Made by a program: the position numbers and the translations under genes. 64,000 bases of DNA. Source: Flectonema sp. DT1601. Taxonomy: Eukaryota > Euglenozoa > Diplonemea > Diplonemida > Diplonemidae. Positions 41,905 through 53,663 of this stretch are shown piece by piece. Below the pieces are notes generated by a model that did no database searches, was not told where the DNA came from, and saw nothing but the letters and a program-made list of their open reading frames with translations. Every line of letters begins with the position of its first letter. The stretch's first letter is position 1. The stretch covers positions 496,001 to 560,000 of the forward strand of contig OZ025809.1 in the NCBI GenBank assembly GCA_964019425.1, read 5' to 3'.

Positions 41905-44900
41905 GATTGCAGTGCACTGACAGAAAACATTTTATTTTTATTTATCTAAGTCATGGTAGCCATACCTTTGGAGAAGTTCACGTATTGTCAGTTATCACAT
42001 CACACCTGTAGAAGCAGTAATTTAATTCCGTAAAAACAAATGACCAAAAACCTGGACAAGAAGATCGTACCGTAGACAAGATAATTGTAAAAAAACTGAA
42101 AGAAATAAAAACTGCCGGGGGGGGGGAACTGTAAAACACAAAAAAAAAAAAAAAAAAGGTGGTGGGAGGCAAAGAGTAACATTTCCATTTCCATTTCCAT
42201 TTTTTTTTTTTTTTTTTTTGCTTTATAGTTTTAGTTATTAACCGCGAAGGTAAATATTGCAATTGGCGCCTCAACACAAGTTGATTGTGGCATTGTAAGT
42301 GTCTGTTTGCATTAGTTCTTCTGCATCCATCATTTCAGAGTTCGTGTACAGAACAAGACCCACTTCATTTCACTTTACGTAAAGGGAAAATACTCACGGG
42401 AAATATTCTCGCTCAATGACATTTGGATTTCGAACTTGCGATTTTTTTCCTGAAACCGATAGGGAAAGCTTCTCTGTGGGGATTTTTTCGCTTTACATGT
42501 CTTTCAACTTTAAAGCTAGTGACTCTCACTGACGTGAGATGAGCACACGATGTGCTACAGCGAAAGACAACACAAGACTGGAGGACTGGAGAGGAAGGAG
42601 AGAAAATAAAAAAAGAAATGAGAACAAAAAATACATTCAAGGAGAACACATCAAAGCTATCCAGCGAATTGAGTTGCTTATGCTGTTGTCGCTCATATGA
42701 GAATGGAGAGAACAAAAGAGAAGTTGTGCACAGGACCTTCTTTGCACAACAGTAGCTTGTTTACCAACCTTGACTCTCACTTGTGAATTGTTAAAAGACA
42801 TGCAATAAATGACTCTTTGGGGGAAAACAAAAAAACAAACAATCATTCCTGCATCACACCATGTCAAGTTGCTAGCAAGAGCTATCTCACCTTAAACAGG
42901 ACAACAAGCACATGCACAATGCAGGTTTGCTTTAAAAAAAAAAAAAAAAAAAAAAAACGGTAGTTTTCTCTGGGAAATGGACTCCAGTGAAATACCACCA
43001 AAATAAGAGAAGAGAGACTACTGAGAGGGTCTAATTTAGATAGTGATTACAAATACAACCACTTATCATACCTTTTAAAAAGAAAATTAATAAAAATCAA
43101 AATTGGGAGGACGAATTTTCGAATTTATAGAAACAGTTTTTAAAAAAGAAAAAAACTTCTACAAATAGATAAAATAGATGCAAAAGTCCATTTACATTAC
43201 ATACTGCTAACACAGCAAACTAAAGCATCCATCAGGCTAAACTCTACATAGCTACGGGACAACGTACGTAAAAACCGATCGTTTGAATTTCATTTTTTTT
43301 TCTTCTTCCCCATTCTTCCCTTTTTTTCCCCTCAACTTCAAAAAAACGTGATTTAACAAAACAACAACGTCGCAAGAAAAAACAGAATAAAAAAAAAAAA
43401 AATACACCAAGAAAATACTCCGAAAAGAAGGAATATCTTTCTAAAAACAAAGTAAATCATGTCCCAGCAATTATAAACACACGGAAAGCAATAGTTAGAA
43501 ATAATAAAAATGCTAAATTATTTAATAAACAACAGTTTCTCTGCAGCATCATAACCTCATTGTTGAGGTAAAAAAAAAAAGGCAAAACACACCCCCTCCC
43601 CCTGAGACTTCACCCAAGTGGATCCAATAAATAAATATTGTGGTTGCCTATTTCTACACAAACCACTTGAGAGGTCTGAGGAATAATAGTTGTGGCCTTG
43701 TGTTACAGCTAGAACAGTTATTCGGCTGCAGGGTCAATTACTATAAAACAGCGAGACCAACAAGAAAGAAGGAGGAACCCTACTAAAATACAAGACTATA
43801 TAAAATGAGAGCAAAAATACACTTAACATTAGTCTACTTATTTTCTTTTCATTTATTATTTTTTTTAAAGTAATTCTAATAAACTAGTAGCAACTGATTA
43901 CCTCCTTAATTCAATTTTTCCATAAAAAATAGAATCTTCTAAAACACAGCGATGGTATTGGTATCGCTAATTCCTATCCCCCCTCTCGGAAATTAGAAAA
44001 AAAATTGTGCCCCGCAATTACAACACCCCTCAATAGATGTCACTTTGGAGCATTCTTTTTGTTAGATCGATCTAAAAGAACACTTCCTGCGTACGGCAAG
44101 TAGCAAGAGTTAAGTTTTTCTTTTTTTCCTCCTTTTTTTTTTTTCTTTTTCAAAGAAAGCAGAATTCAGTGTTGAATCTAATCAACAAAGACGGTCGTCG
44201 AGTTTGCTGCAATCGTCAGCCTCACCATTCCAAAGAGATAGTTGTCTCTTGCAACACAAGCCATGCGACACCGAGCACGTTTTTTTTTTTTTTTTTGAAC
44301 CCAATATCAAAGTTAATCACCAAATTAAGACTTCTCATACATAACAACTTTTAATGGAACTGTATTCAGAGAGATTAGCATAAGGGAAATCACTCCCCTA
44401 AAAAAAATGTCGTAAAAGACTCTACATTGTAATCAATGCTTTCTAATTTATCTGCATACAGGTTTCCTTCCGCTACGGAATAGTCTTAATCATAAGCCCT
44501 ACGCATAGGGTGCAATGTAACTTAAAGGTGTTCGGACGTTAATACTTTTTTACAAATGTTATCTTATTTTGCTAATCAGTGGCACACCAAATAACGAAGC
44601 TCTCCTTAAAAATAAATTAAGGTAGTATGGTGTCACACGGTTGGAGGAACTAACCGAAAAAAGAAAAACAAATAAAAAAAAAAACATGAGGAACCCTCAC
44701 ACAAGACAGATATGGTAAATAAAACTCTCGATTCGCTTCACACGAAAAAAATAAAATAAAATAGAAAAAACACCGTTGGTGATACTACTTAACAGCAATT
44801 ATAAACAATGAATCACTTCAAGCAATACCAATAATTTTTAGCAGGAAAAACAAACAAAATAAACAAACAAAAAAGAACCCACCTCATAAATTGGTATCAC

Positions 44901-45245
44901 TGCTGAATGAAAATCAACTAATAACTACTATCGCTTTATCTCCTACAAAGAAGTGAGTTCGTAATAAAACTTTCTAAGGAGAGATGATTGTTCTCTTTTT
45001 CATTAATTCAACTCAGCTGATTGTTCTTCTCCCCAAAAAAAAAAAAAAAAAAAAAAACCAAAACACCGGCAGGAAAAAAGAATAAAAAATAGAAAAAAAC
45101 GTTGACATGACAACATATTACGTACACAGCACCCGGATAAAAAGGCTGTCGATAAGTTCAAACAACTTTGTTTTTTTTGCTGAAGTACAGAGTGCTTCAG
45201 TTATTGTAGGCACACTATGTTACAACTGAATTCAGTCATCTGCAC
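41905..45245. other. 3.3 kb AT-rich, non-coding; homopolymer-rich
   Basis: Between PIMT and the 844-residue membrane protein. Contains A or T runs of 15-23 nt (42142, 42201, 42934, 44280, 45037) and no convincing reading frame. Part must be the 3' UTR of the gene ending at 45246. A spliced or non-coding RNA gene is not excluded. Confidence 0.5.
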
Positions 45246-47780
45246 CTACAAATCCATCGCAAAGTACTCATGTTGTGATTCATGTTGCGATTCCTGAAGC
45301 TGAACAGCAGATGACGCTCCCAAAAGATCATCCCTCCCAGGAGTTAGTAAAAGTGTTTGTGAAGATAGCGCTAATAAATTACCAGCGCTAGTTGTCTTGC
45401 TTTTCGAAGACAGAGTCATAGAAGAAGGAGATTTCTTTATTGCCGCGTTTTCACCATGTTCAGAACACAGGGGATTCTTAGCAGCAAAAGCAGGTGTTCT
45501 TAATATGGTACTGCCTAACCTCTCAGTTCGCTCAAGAGACGATTGACGCTCAGGGAACATTGGAGAGTTAGTGAAGTCAGCTTTTGGAGGATGATGGAGT
45601 TGTGTTGTTGAACAACTTCTGGTTGAGATTGGTTCGAAAATGGAAGTATTCTTTACAAACTCGTCATGAGCTTCTGGTAACTCTCCATCTGCATCTGCAT
45701 TCCTATCATCATTTTCATCATCAGGTAGTGCCGTGTACAGAGATGTTGGTGGTGGTGTAACCAACTGTGATTCCCTAGCGACAGTCCATCGGTACTCCTG
45801 ACTTTTTTCAAAAGTGTTGGAAACTCGTAGGTAGATCATAGAAATACATTCAGCAAGTACTTTAACACAAAGCACACCTGCGGCTACTAAGAATATTATT
45901 CTCGGAATGCCGTACTCTTTTTCAATGGCTGTTCCTTCAATGAAGGCAGCTCCGGCTGTTAGCATCCCCAGAGAAATTAAAACTGACAAACAAACAGTAA
46001 TAACATTATCAATAGGTCTACAGAATGGTTTATAGTATCCGTACCAGGCAGCTGATAATAGAAACAGTCCTCCGCTTACAAATCTTGGATACGAGCATTC
46101 CTCAAGTTCTGCAGGTCTGTAAGACATCCCCAATGAGAGTACAAGGACTGAATAAAATTCAAAAAGCAATACACTCCTTCCACGTGCGGTGCTGTTTTTT
46201 ACTAATGCTGCACATTTATGTATGCTTTCTGCGTGATTCGAACTTTCTGAAACCCATTCACCAGGTCCCATAATTTTTTGAAGTGCGATGTTACGATTTG
46301 GGATTGCAACAGTGTAAGTACACCACTTTAATCCTGTTTTTGAAACCTCTTTTTTAATCCACATTGGGACTACAAGGCCGAGGGCCATACCACAGCTACC
46401 CAAAATTTTCAATTCAACAGGACCATTCGTAACCAAATAACAACTTGGTGTCACGATCAGTGGTGTGAAGACGAAGAATACAACAACAAAATCAGACGGC
46501 ATTTGAACAAGTTTTCTAACTCTCACATCAACACCAAGTTGAAGTAGTATTTCAGTGAATGAAATAGTAGCAATACAAACAATCACTAACAACGCACTGT
46601 TAAACAAAACCGATCCAATGTAGAATTTGTAGTCGGAAGTTGAGACTTCTAGAGAAACAATATTGTACACCCAAGGAAGTTCAGGAACCTTTTTACAAGC
46701 AAAGCTCCCAATAAATAACTTAGAAAGCCACAAAAACATAATACTGTAACCACTCGCCACCGCGACAATAATCGTGACGATGGCTAGTATTTCTGCCAAA
46801 TCTGGTTGTAAAAATTCAATAGAAAACGGAGGAACTAAAGAATCCGTCAACGTCATTGTGTCAGTTACATGTAGCTGACGAGTTAAACTATACGAAAAAG
46901 TATGTGTCTTAGTTGGTGGTATTGAATGCGTCATAGTAGAAGTAAAAGTCTTTGTAGGAGTCCAAAGAGTTGATGTTTCAGTTCTTAGCGATGGAGTTAA
47001 TGAAAGTGACTCGGTGATCGATGCTGTTAACGATGTCTCGGTTAAAGTGATAGTTTCCGTTAACGTTGAATGCCCACAGCCTGCGAGGTATATCCCTGCC
47101 GGGTTCAGAACTCCCCCAAAAATCGACAATGAATCGACAGCGTATTCTCCATTACTGTAATCTGCATTATAACCACTTGTGACTGTTGTCGATGTCGCAG
47201 ATCCAACGACCAGGTGATTCAGACGATCGAAGTTTAAAAAATACATCGTTCGGGTTATTACTTCCGCACCATTAGCGTAGATGGATAATTTCTGAATATT
47301 ACCATCGTAAATAATAAGGATTCTAACCCATGTGTCTTTGTCGTATCTCTGAGTAGAGGTTGAGATGCTTGAGGTGTCGTGAAAAACGAATATTTTCCTG
47401 CCGGACGTGAAACCAACTGAGAGTGAGAGAACGTTAACACCTCGCTCTCCAAAAGAAACGATCGCTCGAGTGCCCGTTGACAATATCTGTGCCCAGATAC
47501 CAACAGAGAATGATTCACTACCAACCATAAGCCAGTGACTAGTTAACGTTAGGGTACCAAAGAACTTCCCACCCCGATCTAAACGAACTGAGTCACCACA
47601 AGAACCTGTTCCATCATCATAGCTAATAGTTCCAGTTTGGTTTAGTGTGATGACTTTGCTGTCTTCTATTTCACCAATACCATTTCTTTCGAAGTTAAAC
47701 TGTGATTTCTGACCCGTCAACAAAGTTGCATCACATCCCACCACAGATATCAATAATACGAATACCGTAAACAGATTCAT
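45246..47780 (-). CDS. LamG-like, Thr/Ser-repeat, multi-pass membrane protein
   Basis: 844 residues, no intron. A signal peptide (about 1-20) is followed by an extracellular laminin-G/concanavalin-like domain (about 30-240; FSVGIWAQILSTGTRAIVSF). Next is a Thr/Ser stalk of SLTETITLTETSLT-type repeats (245-320), likely O-glycosylated. Then about eight hydrophobic segments between residues 330 and 670, and a soluble Ser/Thr-rich tail of about 170 residues. The layout resembles large surface protein families of free-living euglenozoans such as Bodo, from memory; adhesion or sensing is a guess. A CATCTCAG acceptor-like site is 9 nt upstream. Same strand as its cluster. Confidence 0.8.
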   Translation of the reverse strand: MNLFTVFVLLISVVGCDATLLTGQKSQFNFERNGIGEIEDSKVITLNQTGTISYDDGTGSCGDSVRLDRGGKFFGTLTLTSHWLMVGSESFSVGIWAQILSTGTRAIVSFGERGVNVLSLSVGFTSGRKIFVFHDTSSISTSTQRYDKDTWVRILIIYDGNIQKLSIYANGAEVITRTMYFLNFDRLNHLVVGSATSTTVTSGYNADYSNGEYAVDSLSIFGGVLNPAGIYLAGCGHSTLTETITLTETSLTASITESLSLTPSLRTETSTLWTPTKTFTSTMTHSIPPTKTHTFSYSLTRQLHVTDTMTLTDSLVPPFSIEFLQPDLAEILAIVTIIVAVASGYSIMFLWLSKLFIGSFACKKVPELPWVYNIVSLEVSTSDYKFYIGSVLFNSALLVIVCIATISFTEILLQLGVDVRVRKLVQMPSDFVVVFFVFTPLIVTPSCYLVTNGPVELKILGSCGMALGLVVPMWIKKEVSKTGLKWCTYTVAIPNRNIALQKIMGPGEWVSESSNHAESIHKCAALVKNSTARGRSVLLFEFYSVLVLSLGMSYRPAELEECSYPRFVSGGLFLLSAAWYGYYKPFCRPIDNVITVCLSVLISLGMLTAGAAFIEGTAIEKEYGIPRIIFLVAAGVLCVKVLAECISMIYLRVSNTFEKSQEYRWTVARESQLVTPPPTSLYTALPDDENDDRNADADGELPEAHDEFVKNTSIFEPISTRSCSTTQLHHPPKADFTNSPMFPERQSSLERTERLGSTILRTPAFAAKNPLCSEHGENAAIKKSPSSMTLSSKSKTTSAGNLLALSSQTLLLTPGRDDLLGASSAVQLQESQHESQHEYFAMDL

Positions 47781-49215
47781 CAGTTATAACTGAGATGGGT
47801 TGGCATTACACAATGGGCTGTCTTTTCCGTCTACTTTGCTCTCCTTTTTTTCTTCTTTATTCGAATTTATTACTCTGTTGAGGAATTAATTATAAGATGC
47901 TAATCTCAACACAAGTACAGAATGAATAATCAGAAATGAGTGTGAGCTACGAGATACCTGTTATAAATTATGATTGTGGTAAATATGACATAAATAAACC
48001 TTAGATTAGAAAACCGTCTACTATTTTAAGCTCATATTCAAAACGTTTACCATCCGTAAGATTTTGATAGAGATTACTGACAGTCGTGATGTTTTCTTCG
48101 AGCAGAAGCCAATCGAAATCAGCTTCAATTCTAGGTAGAGAGAGCAGAAAAAGAAATGAGGCAGCTGATTTATGTTTGAATTAACTCCCGAAAACCCTTC
48201 TGCTGCAGCAAAGAGGCGAGGTAAACGGACAGGCTTACAGTTGCAGGTCTCAAAATAGTTCAGCTACGATATTCGCTAGTTGTTTAGTACACGCCACGCT
48301 TTCGTTCACTCATTTCAAAAAAAAATATTTGCGAATGCCGAGAACAGACATTTTGCAAAAGAACACAAAACGTTTGCCCTCAGATCCGGGGTTGGGGCAG
48401 TGTGTGCCCGCCCGCCTCGTTTTATTCATCTACTTACCTTTCTTTCGTAAAAAAAAAAAAAAAACTATAACCATATTCCGAACATTACTAATAAAAAAAA
48501 AAAAAAAAAAACTAAAATTTCATTATTTTTTATAGAAGTCACTGCGGGTCACATTCCAGGATAGCAGGGTAAGGTGGGTAGAAACTATTGCAATCTGCAA
48601 AACCTCTCTGATGAGAAGAGTCGTTAGACATACCCAAAGTAACTGATAACTCAGGGCTTTATCACTAAGACTGAACAAGTTCCTCACCTGTAAAAGTGAC
48701 TCTGTGTACCAACAGGCTACAATAAGTAAATAAACTAATCAAATCAAATCAGAATGATTAATATCAAACTACTCAGTTAAAGGTTCCCAATTGACTACAA
48801 TTAATGTGTAGAGTTCACTTCACATTGTTTGTATCAGTTGGTGCGAACACCTATAATATTACAACAAATTACTTCTTCAGACTGACTCGTGTCCAACTCT
48901 AGTTGACACGGAAACCTTCTCCACTTCGGCCTTCAATGTTCTCCATTGAATATTCGCTACTACAACCAAGATCTGTACTCATCCACGCTCCAGAAAGGCT
49001 CACGCCAATTCCTTCGCGGCATGGTACTCACTACTAGAGATTTGGTTTTTTTGGATTCCAAATAATAAATAAAATCGTGTGAAGCTGAATTGAGAAGCCA
49101 TTAAAAAAAAAAAAAAAAAACAGATTGAGGGAATTCGTTTGTCGGTAGTCAAAAAAAAGAAATTGACCATCGCCGTATTAATAATTCAACAGCTGTTGTC
49201 CCTTTGATCAGCTGC
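47781..49215. other. Intergenic, AT-rich
   Basis: A-tracts near 48453, 48494 and 49105. No gene seen; the frame at 48329-48535 is largely Lys from A-tracts. Confidence 0.5.
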
Positions 49216-50805
49216 TTACGGTGGAGTAGGAAGGACTACATTGTCCCAAAAATCGCAATATTTTTTCCTCAAATGAGTTTGCTGCAGTATTGGTATCCCC
49301 AACATTAAGGACTGGTCAGTATTTGTGTGATAAATAGGCCAACGAGTATGATTACCGGCCATGGTATTGGCATCTCCAGTAAAAGCAAGGCTAGTGTAGT
49401 ATGACATGATCGCACGTGTGAGATATCTACCAGGAGGAGAGGTAACCCAATTAGTATCATTAAATACCATTGGTAACTCACCTCCGTGTGGAATACCAGC
49501 TAGTCGGGGTGTAACACCACTCGTTAAAGCTAAGAAGTTTGTGTATGAACGAGGAGCAAATCCAACTTGATATAAAAAAACTTTTGTTGCGTCACTAGTC
49601 GCTCTATCAATCCAACGAGCACTTCTTCTAGCTGGACAGACAAATTGACTATCAGTCCACATGCTGCATGCGGCTTTCCAACATCCGTCTTTTCCAGTCT
49701 GACAAGGATAAAAATCAGTTATTTGAGATGTGAGTTGAGGAGGGAAGTATCCACAAGTTTCCACCCAAGTCTCTAGATCTGTTGAATTAGCGTGCAGATC
49801 AATATCTGACACTAAAAGACGGCCTTCGTTTACATTGGATCCGAGTAGAACTGCAACAAGTTCGTTGAATTTACCCCTCGCTGCTAATCTTTCTGGAGCA
49901 GCAGGAAGGACTACTCTGTCAACAGTAGGTCCCCAATAGCCAGCGTTATCTGTCAACATCTGAGCAGGGCGTAGTTCTAGTAACGATCTTGATAACAAAC
50001 ATTGCAAAGCTTCATCAGAATTATGTTGTAAGCAACCCGCTTCCAACGAAACATTTCGAAAGATTGCATTTGGGTTTGGTTGAACAGTTGCATTATCATA
50101 ACTACCAGACTCCATACCAGCCATACTGAAGAGTTTATTAGCTTGTGGTGCTACCATCAAAGATGATACAATACTGGCACCAGATGACTCTCCGAATAGG
50201 AACACTCTTTCTGGATCAATTCCGAGGGTTTGGTTGTTTGCACGCAGCCATTTCAAAACCATCATCGAGTCCTGAAGTCCGAAATTCCCATGAGAATGGT
50301 CAACAGTTCGGCGCTTTACAGCTGCTCCACCAAGAAAACCAAACAACCCAAGTCTGTAATTAAAGGTAACAAGTGCTGCGTTGTGTTTTGCGAATGATAT
50401 CCCCTGGTAAAGTGGTGATACAGGCCAATCATTTCCCGATCCGCTTCCAGCTGTGAAAGAACCACCGTGAACGAATACCAAAACAGGGAGGTTTGTACCG
50501 TTTACGGGTCTCCAGTAATTAAGATAAAGGCAATCTTCGGATTGCTCTTCTGGAAAGAATGATGAGAAGTCTGGAGTCTGCGGACAGTCAGCTGAGAACT
50601 CGCTGGCATTCCAAATTCCTTCAAAAGGTTGCTTGTGTTGTGTTGGTTGCCATCTCAACTCGCCAACAGGAGGTTCAGCGAATGGAACACCCAAAAACCG
50701 ATCAACTCCGTCTGCTGATATTCCGCCAACAGTTCCCGACTTTAGTTTTAGAATCGGGGCAGCATCACTCACGGCAACAGCTGCTACTACTAATGTGAAT
50801 ATCAT
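49216..50805 (-). CDS. Secreted type-B carboxylesterase
   Basis: Alpha/beta hydrolase cleaving carboxyl esters outside the cell or in a lysosome-like compartment. 529 residues, no intron. Signal peptide about 1-15, then FLGVPFAEPPVGELRW, SEDCLYLNYWRP (the EDCLYLN signature), oxyanion FVHGGSF and the nucleophile elbow GESSG with Ser207 (most relatives have GESAG). The other triad residues are likely Glu327 (NVNEG) and His440 (GIPHGGE). Several N-glycosylation sites (NGT, NAS, NQT, NAT, NVS, NST, NHT). No GPI or membrane anchor at the C-terminus. An acceptor-like AAACAG is 15 nt before the ATG. Confidence 0.94.
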   Translation of the reverse strand: MIFTLVVAAVAVSDAAPILKLKSGTVGGISADGVDRFLGVPFAEPPVGELRWQPTQHKQPFEGIWNASEFSADCPQTPDFSSFFPEEQSEDCLYLNYWRPVNGTNLPVLVFVHGGSFTAGSGSGNDWPVSPLYQGISFAKHNAALVTFNYRLGLFGFLGGAAVKRRTVDHSHGNFGLQDSMMVLKWLRANNQTLGIDPERVFLFGESSGASIVSSLMVAPQANKLFSMAGMESGSYDNATVQPNPNAIFRNVSLEAGCLQHNSDEALQCLLSRSLLELRPAQMLTDNAGYWGPTVDRVVLPAAPERLAARGKFNELVAVLLGSNVNEGRLLVSDIDLHANSTDLETWVETCGYFPPQLTSQITDFYPCQTGKDGCWKAACSMWTDSQFVCPARRSARWIDRATSDATKVFLYQVGFAPRSYTNFLALTSGVTPRLAGIPHGGELPMVFNDTNWVTSPPGRYLTRAIMSYYTSLAFTGDANTMAGNHTRWPIYHTNTDQSLMLGIPILQQTHLRKKYCDFWDNVVLPTPP

Positions 50806-51696
50806 ATTACTTGCGGAGGACTGTTTGAATAAGTTACTTTTAATATCTAACTTCAGAGACTAAACAAATAGAATACCAATTCTCATCATATTTTAATAAA
50901 TTACTGATGAAATAATTTACAATTAGAATAAGTTTCCCAACAGAGGCAGCCCAAACGATCCCAATTTAACTTCATCGCACTATCAAGTGGAGCCAGGGAA
51001 CAGTTGTATGGCTATTGTAAGAATTCTTTTTTTTTTTTTTTTTTTTTTTTCTCCTCCTCCTCTTGTTTTTTTAAATTATTTTTCTTTCCTTCTCACTTTT
51101 TTTTTTTTTAATGTTTTTTATTATTCTTTTACCTTAATCTCTACCTGACCAAATATCGGTATCGACGACAAGAGTCTCGCACCTCAACACGTCCCTGCTA
51201 TCGTGTGTTACTTTTTGTTCTTTCATATAAGCAGTAGCTTAATTGTTTAAAAGTACTTCGTGGCAGATCTACAACGAATCTTGTTCACTGGAACTTGTTT
51301 TCAATAGGGGGGTCGTTACTTTACAACGGGTACTCAATCGTGTTGCAATGCAAATCACGATCGGAAATTCTACTGGTGACTACGCACAATCAATTACTAA
51401 ACTAAACACAGTGGTGTCTTTGCTCAGTTTCTGGGCAAGATAAATTACAGGGAGAAGACTAAAAGGATTTGCCTTTTTTTTTTTTTTTTTTTGCTCCTTC
51501 TTTCAGTCAGTAAACATTTGGATGACGACGAAACCATCTCACAATTTTGCTACTTGAGTATAACGAGAAAACTAAAACAAGTGTGCTTCGCCACTCAACG
51601 CTAAGAATAAGTTGGTATGATAATATTCCCACAACAAAATCTCCACTATTCGCTTATTAACTATGAAGGTTGCTGTTTGTTTGTTTTTTTAAATAA

Positions 51697-51732
<36 letters not shown>

Positions 51733-52034
51733 ACATTAAAATAACAAAACAATACACACCCGAAGTAATGATGACCGCAGTACGGTTGCTTACTAAAGTG
51801 TCGAGATATTCGTTCTTTAGCATGTCAACCAGACAAATAGCTTCCATCAATCAGCTTCATGCCGTTTTCATAATCATACGAATTTCCTATTTTTTTTTTT
51901 TTTTTTTTTTTTTTTTTCAAAACACGAAAAAGAATCATAACAGTGTATTATAATTTGTACAATTCAAGAGATGAGAACATGAGTTCTTTAACAACTTGCT
52001 GTTGGAAGGCTTGAGGTTAGAAGGAAGCTTCAAG
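50806..52034. other. Intergenic with several T-tracts
   Basis: T runs of 18-27 nt at 51028, 51475, 51702 and 51892. No gene seen. Confidence 0.6.
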
Positions 52035-53663
52035 TCAAGTGAACCAGTAAACATTAAAAAAAAGAAAATCACAAACCCCATCATTTGAGAACAGAACTCC
52101 AGCACCATTTTGATGACCTTCGTAGTCAGAAGAAGAGAATATTGTGATCACTCTGGCTGATTTGCAGAGTTTCAAACCGTCTGACTTTTCCTGATGAGCG
52201 CGGAAAATGTACTGAAATCCGTACTGCTCACAGAAATCATCAACGGCTTTCTCTCCGAAACAGATGACGCCTTTTCCACGAGAGTTGTGTCCGAATCCGT
52301 ACTCGTTGAGTTCCCAATAGCCGCCTTCGTCTTCAAAGTCCTTTGGGTCAGACCAACACAAGTCGGAGGCCATCTGTACCAGTAAGTCGTCTTCTGTTTT
52401 TACGTCCTCAAATGCTGAGAATACTTCCAAGTGAGGGAACTTAGGAGATCTCAATATGTCAAGTCTTCTGTCCTCACCTCCTCCAAATCTCGGTATCCCA
52501 CCGTGACAGCAGAAGATCTTTCCGTCGATATCAGCTGCTAGTGGAAAGTGTCTGAATACCTCATTTACTTGTTTCCACATGTTCAGTCCTTTTGTTGGTC
52601 CAAAAGCCTTCTGACATTGTCTTTGAAAAGCGCTATCTCCATAGTGATGAACATCACCGTTTACGAGAGGGTCTTCGTGATTACCTCTCAGTAAGCAAAC
52701 TTTGTTTGGAGCAGAGAGCTTTAACGCAAACAACAAACACAAAACTTCCAAACCATACGGACCACGATCAACATAGTCACCAAGAAACACAAGATTGCAA
52801 GGGGTATACGCTAAGTCTAGAAAGTTTATAATATTTTCTAAGAAGTAAGAAACGTCTCTGTAGTTTCCGTGAATGTCCCCAAAAGTATAACATGGTGACT
52901 TCATTGATTGGTACATCGGTTGCTTTTTAACAATTGGAAGCAACTCCGCACACAGTGTTCTCATTATGTTGTAGAACTTGTCTAAATCGTGAGTAAAAAT
53001 ATTCTTAATATCATTGTACGCCATGGCTATGTAGTCCATGGCAATCCTACTGGTTGGAGGGAACACTCTGCACATCATCTTATCAAGACGAAGTGCAGCT
53101 AAAGAATGAACAGTAGCGATTCTATCAAGCATTGCGGCATCTAAAGGAGGTATACTTTTCTCTTTCTTCTTGCGGATCAGTGGTGCTGATACTGGTGATG
53201 TTGTGGGTGAAGAAGTTCTTGAACCTGCTTTCTTAATCTGTCCAACTATGCTTTTTGATTTAGCGTCACCAGCACTTCTACGACGCTCTTTCTCTTTAGA
53301 AGGTGATGTTGCAGTTTCAAAGCTGTGTTCTCCGGTACCTTTAGCAGGTGTATCTGGCTCTCTACTATCGAGTCTGCCAGCTGTTTCTGCTAAGATGTCA
53401 GCTAATGACTTCTGAAGCATTCCCTCTCTCGTTACAGTTAGAACTTGAGATCCGAGTTTGTAATTAATTTCTTTGACACTGCTAACACTCGAAGGAGCCA
53501 TAAACGGGCTGATATGCAAACTCCCTTCTAATAATGGTATTGCTTCAGCAGGACTAGATGGTGGTGTTGGAAGAACCAATCCATTTCCTAAAATCACAGC
53601 TTCAAGTTGCTGAATTCTCCGCGTGGCGTCATCGAGTGTTGTTGGGTGAGACCCGTCAGACAT
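52035..53663 (-). CDS. PPP-family Ser/Thr phosphatase with long N-terminal extension
   Basis: Metallophosphatase removing phosphate from Ser/Thr. 542 residues, no intron. Residues 1-175 are a low-complexity Ser/Pro/Lys region ending in basic RKKKEK. The catalytic domain (about 175-540) has GDIHG (262-266), GDYVDRG (295-301), GNHE (327-330), CHGG (386-389) and RAHQ (488-491), so all metal ligands are present. FSSSDYEGHQNGAG replaces the FSAPNYCGEFDNAG of PP1, and the order is otherwise PP1/PP2A-like. It does not fit PP1, PP2A or calcineurin closely, so a divergent, perhaps lineage-specific member. An AAACAG acceptor-like site ends 8 nt before the ATG. Confidence 0.93.
   Translation of the reverse strand: MSDGSHPTTLDDATRRIQQLEAVILGNGLVLPTPPSSPAEAIPLLEGSLHISPFMAPSSVSSVKEINYKLGSQVLTVTREGMLQKSLADILAETAGRLDSREPDTPAKGTGEHSFETATSPSKEKERRRSAGDAKSKSIVGQIKKAGSRTSSPTTSPVSAPLIRKKKEKSIPPLDAAMLDRIATVHSLAALRLDKMMCRVFPPTSRIAMDYIAMAYNDIKNIFTHDLDKFYNIMRTLCAELLPIVKKQPMYQSMKSPCYTFGDIHGNYRDVSYFLENIINFLDLAYTPCNLVFLGDYVDRGPYGLEVLCLLFALKLSAPNKVCLLRGNHEDPLVNGDVHHYGDSAFQRQCQKAFGPTKGLNMWKQVNEVFRHFPLAADIDGKIFCCHGGIPRFGGGEDRRLDILRSPKFPHLEVFSAFEDVKTEDDLLVQMASDLCWSDPKDFEDEGGYWELNEYGFGHNSRGKGVICFGEKAVDDFCEQYGFQYIFRAHQEKSDGLKLCKSARVITIFSSSDYEGHQNGAGVLFSNDGVCDFLFFNVYWFT

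Noticed and set aside
48329-48535. 68-codon frame
   Set aside because: Half of it is Lys encoded by A-tracts.
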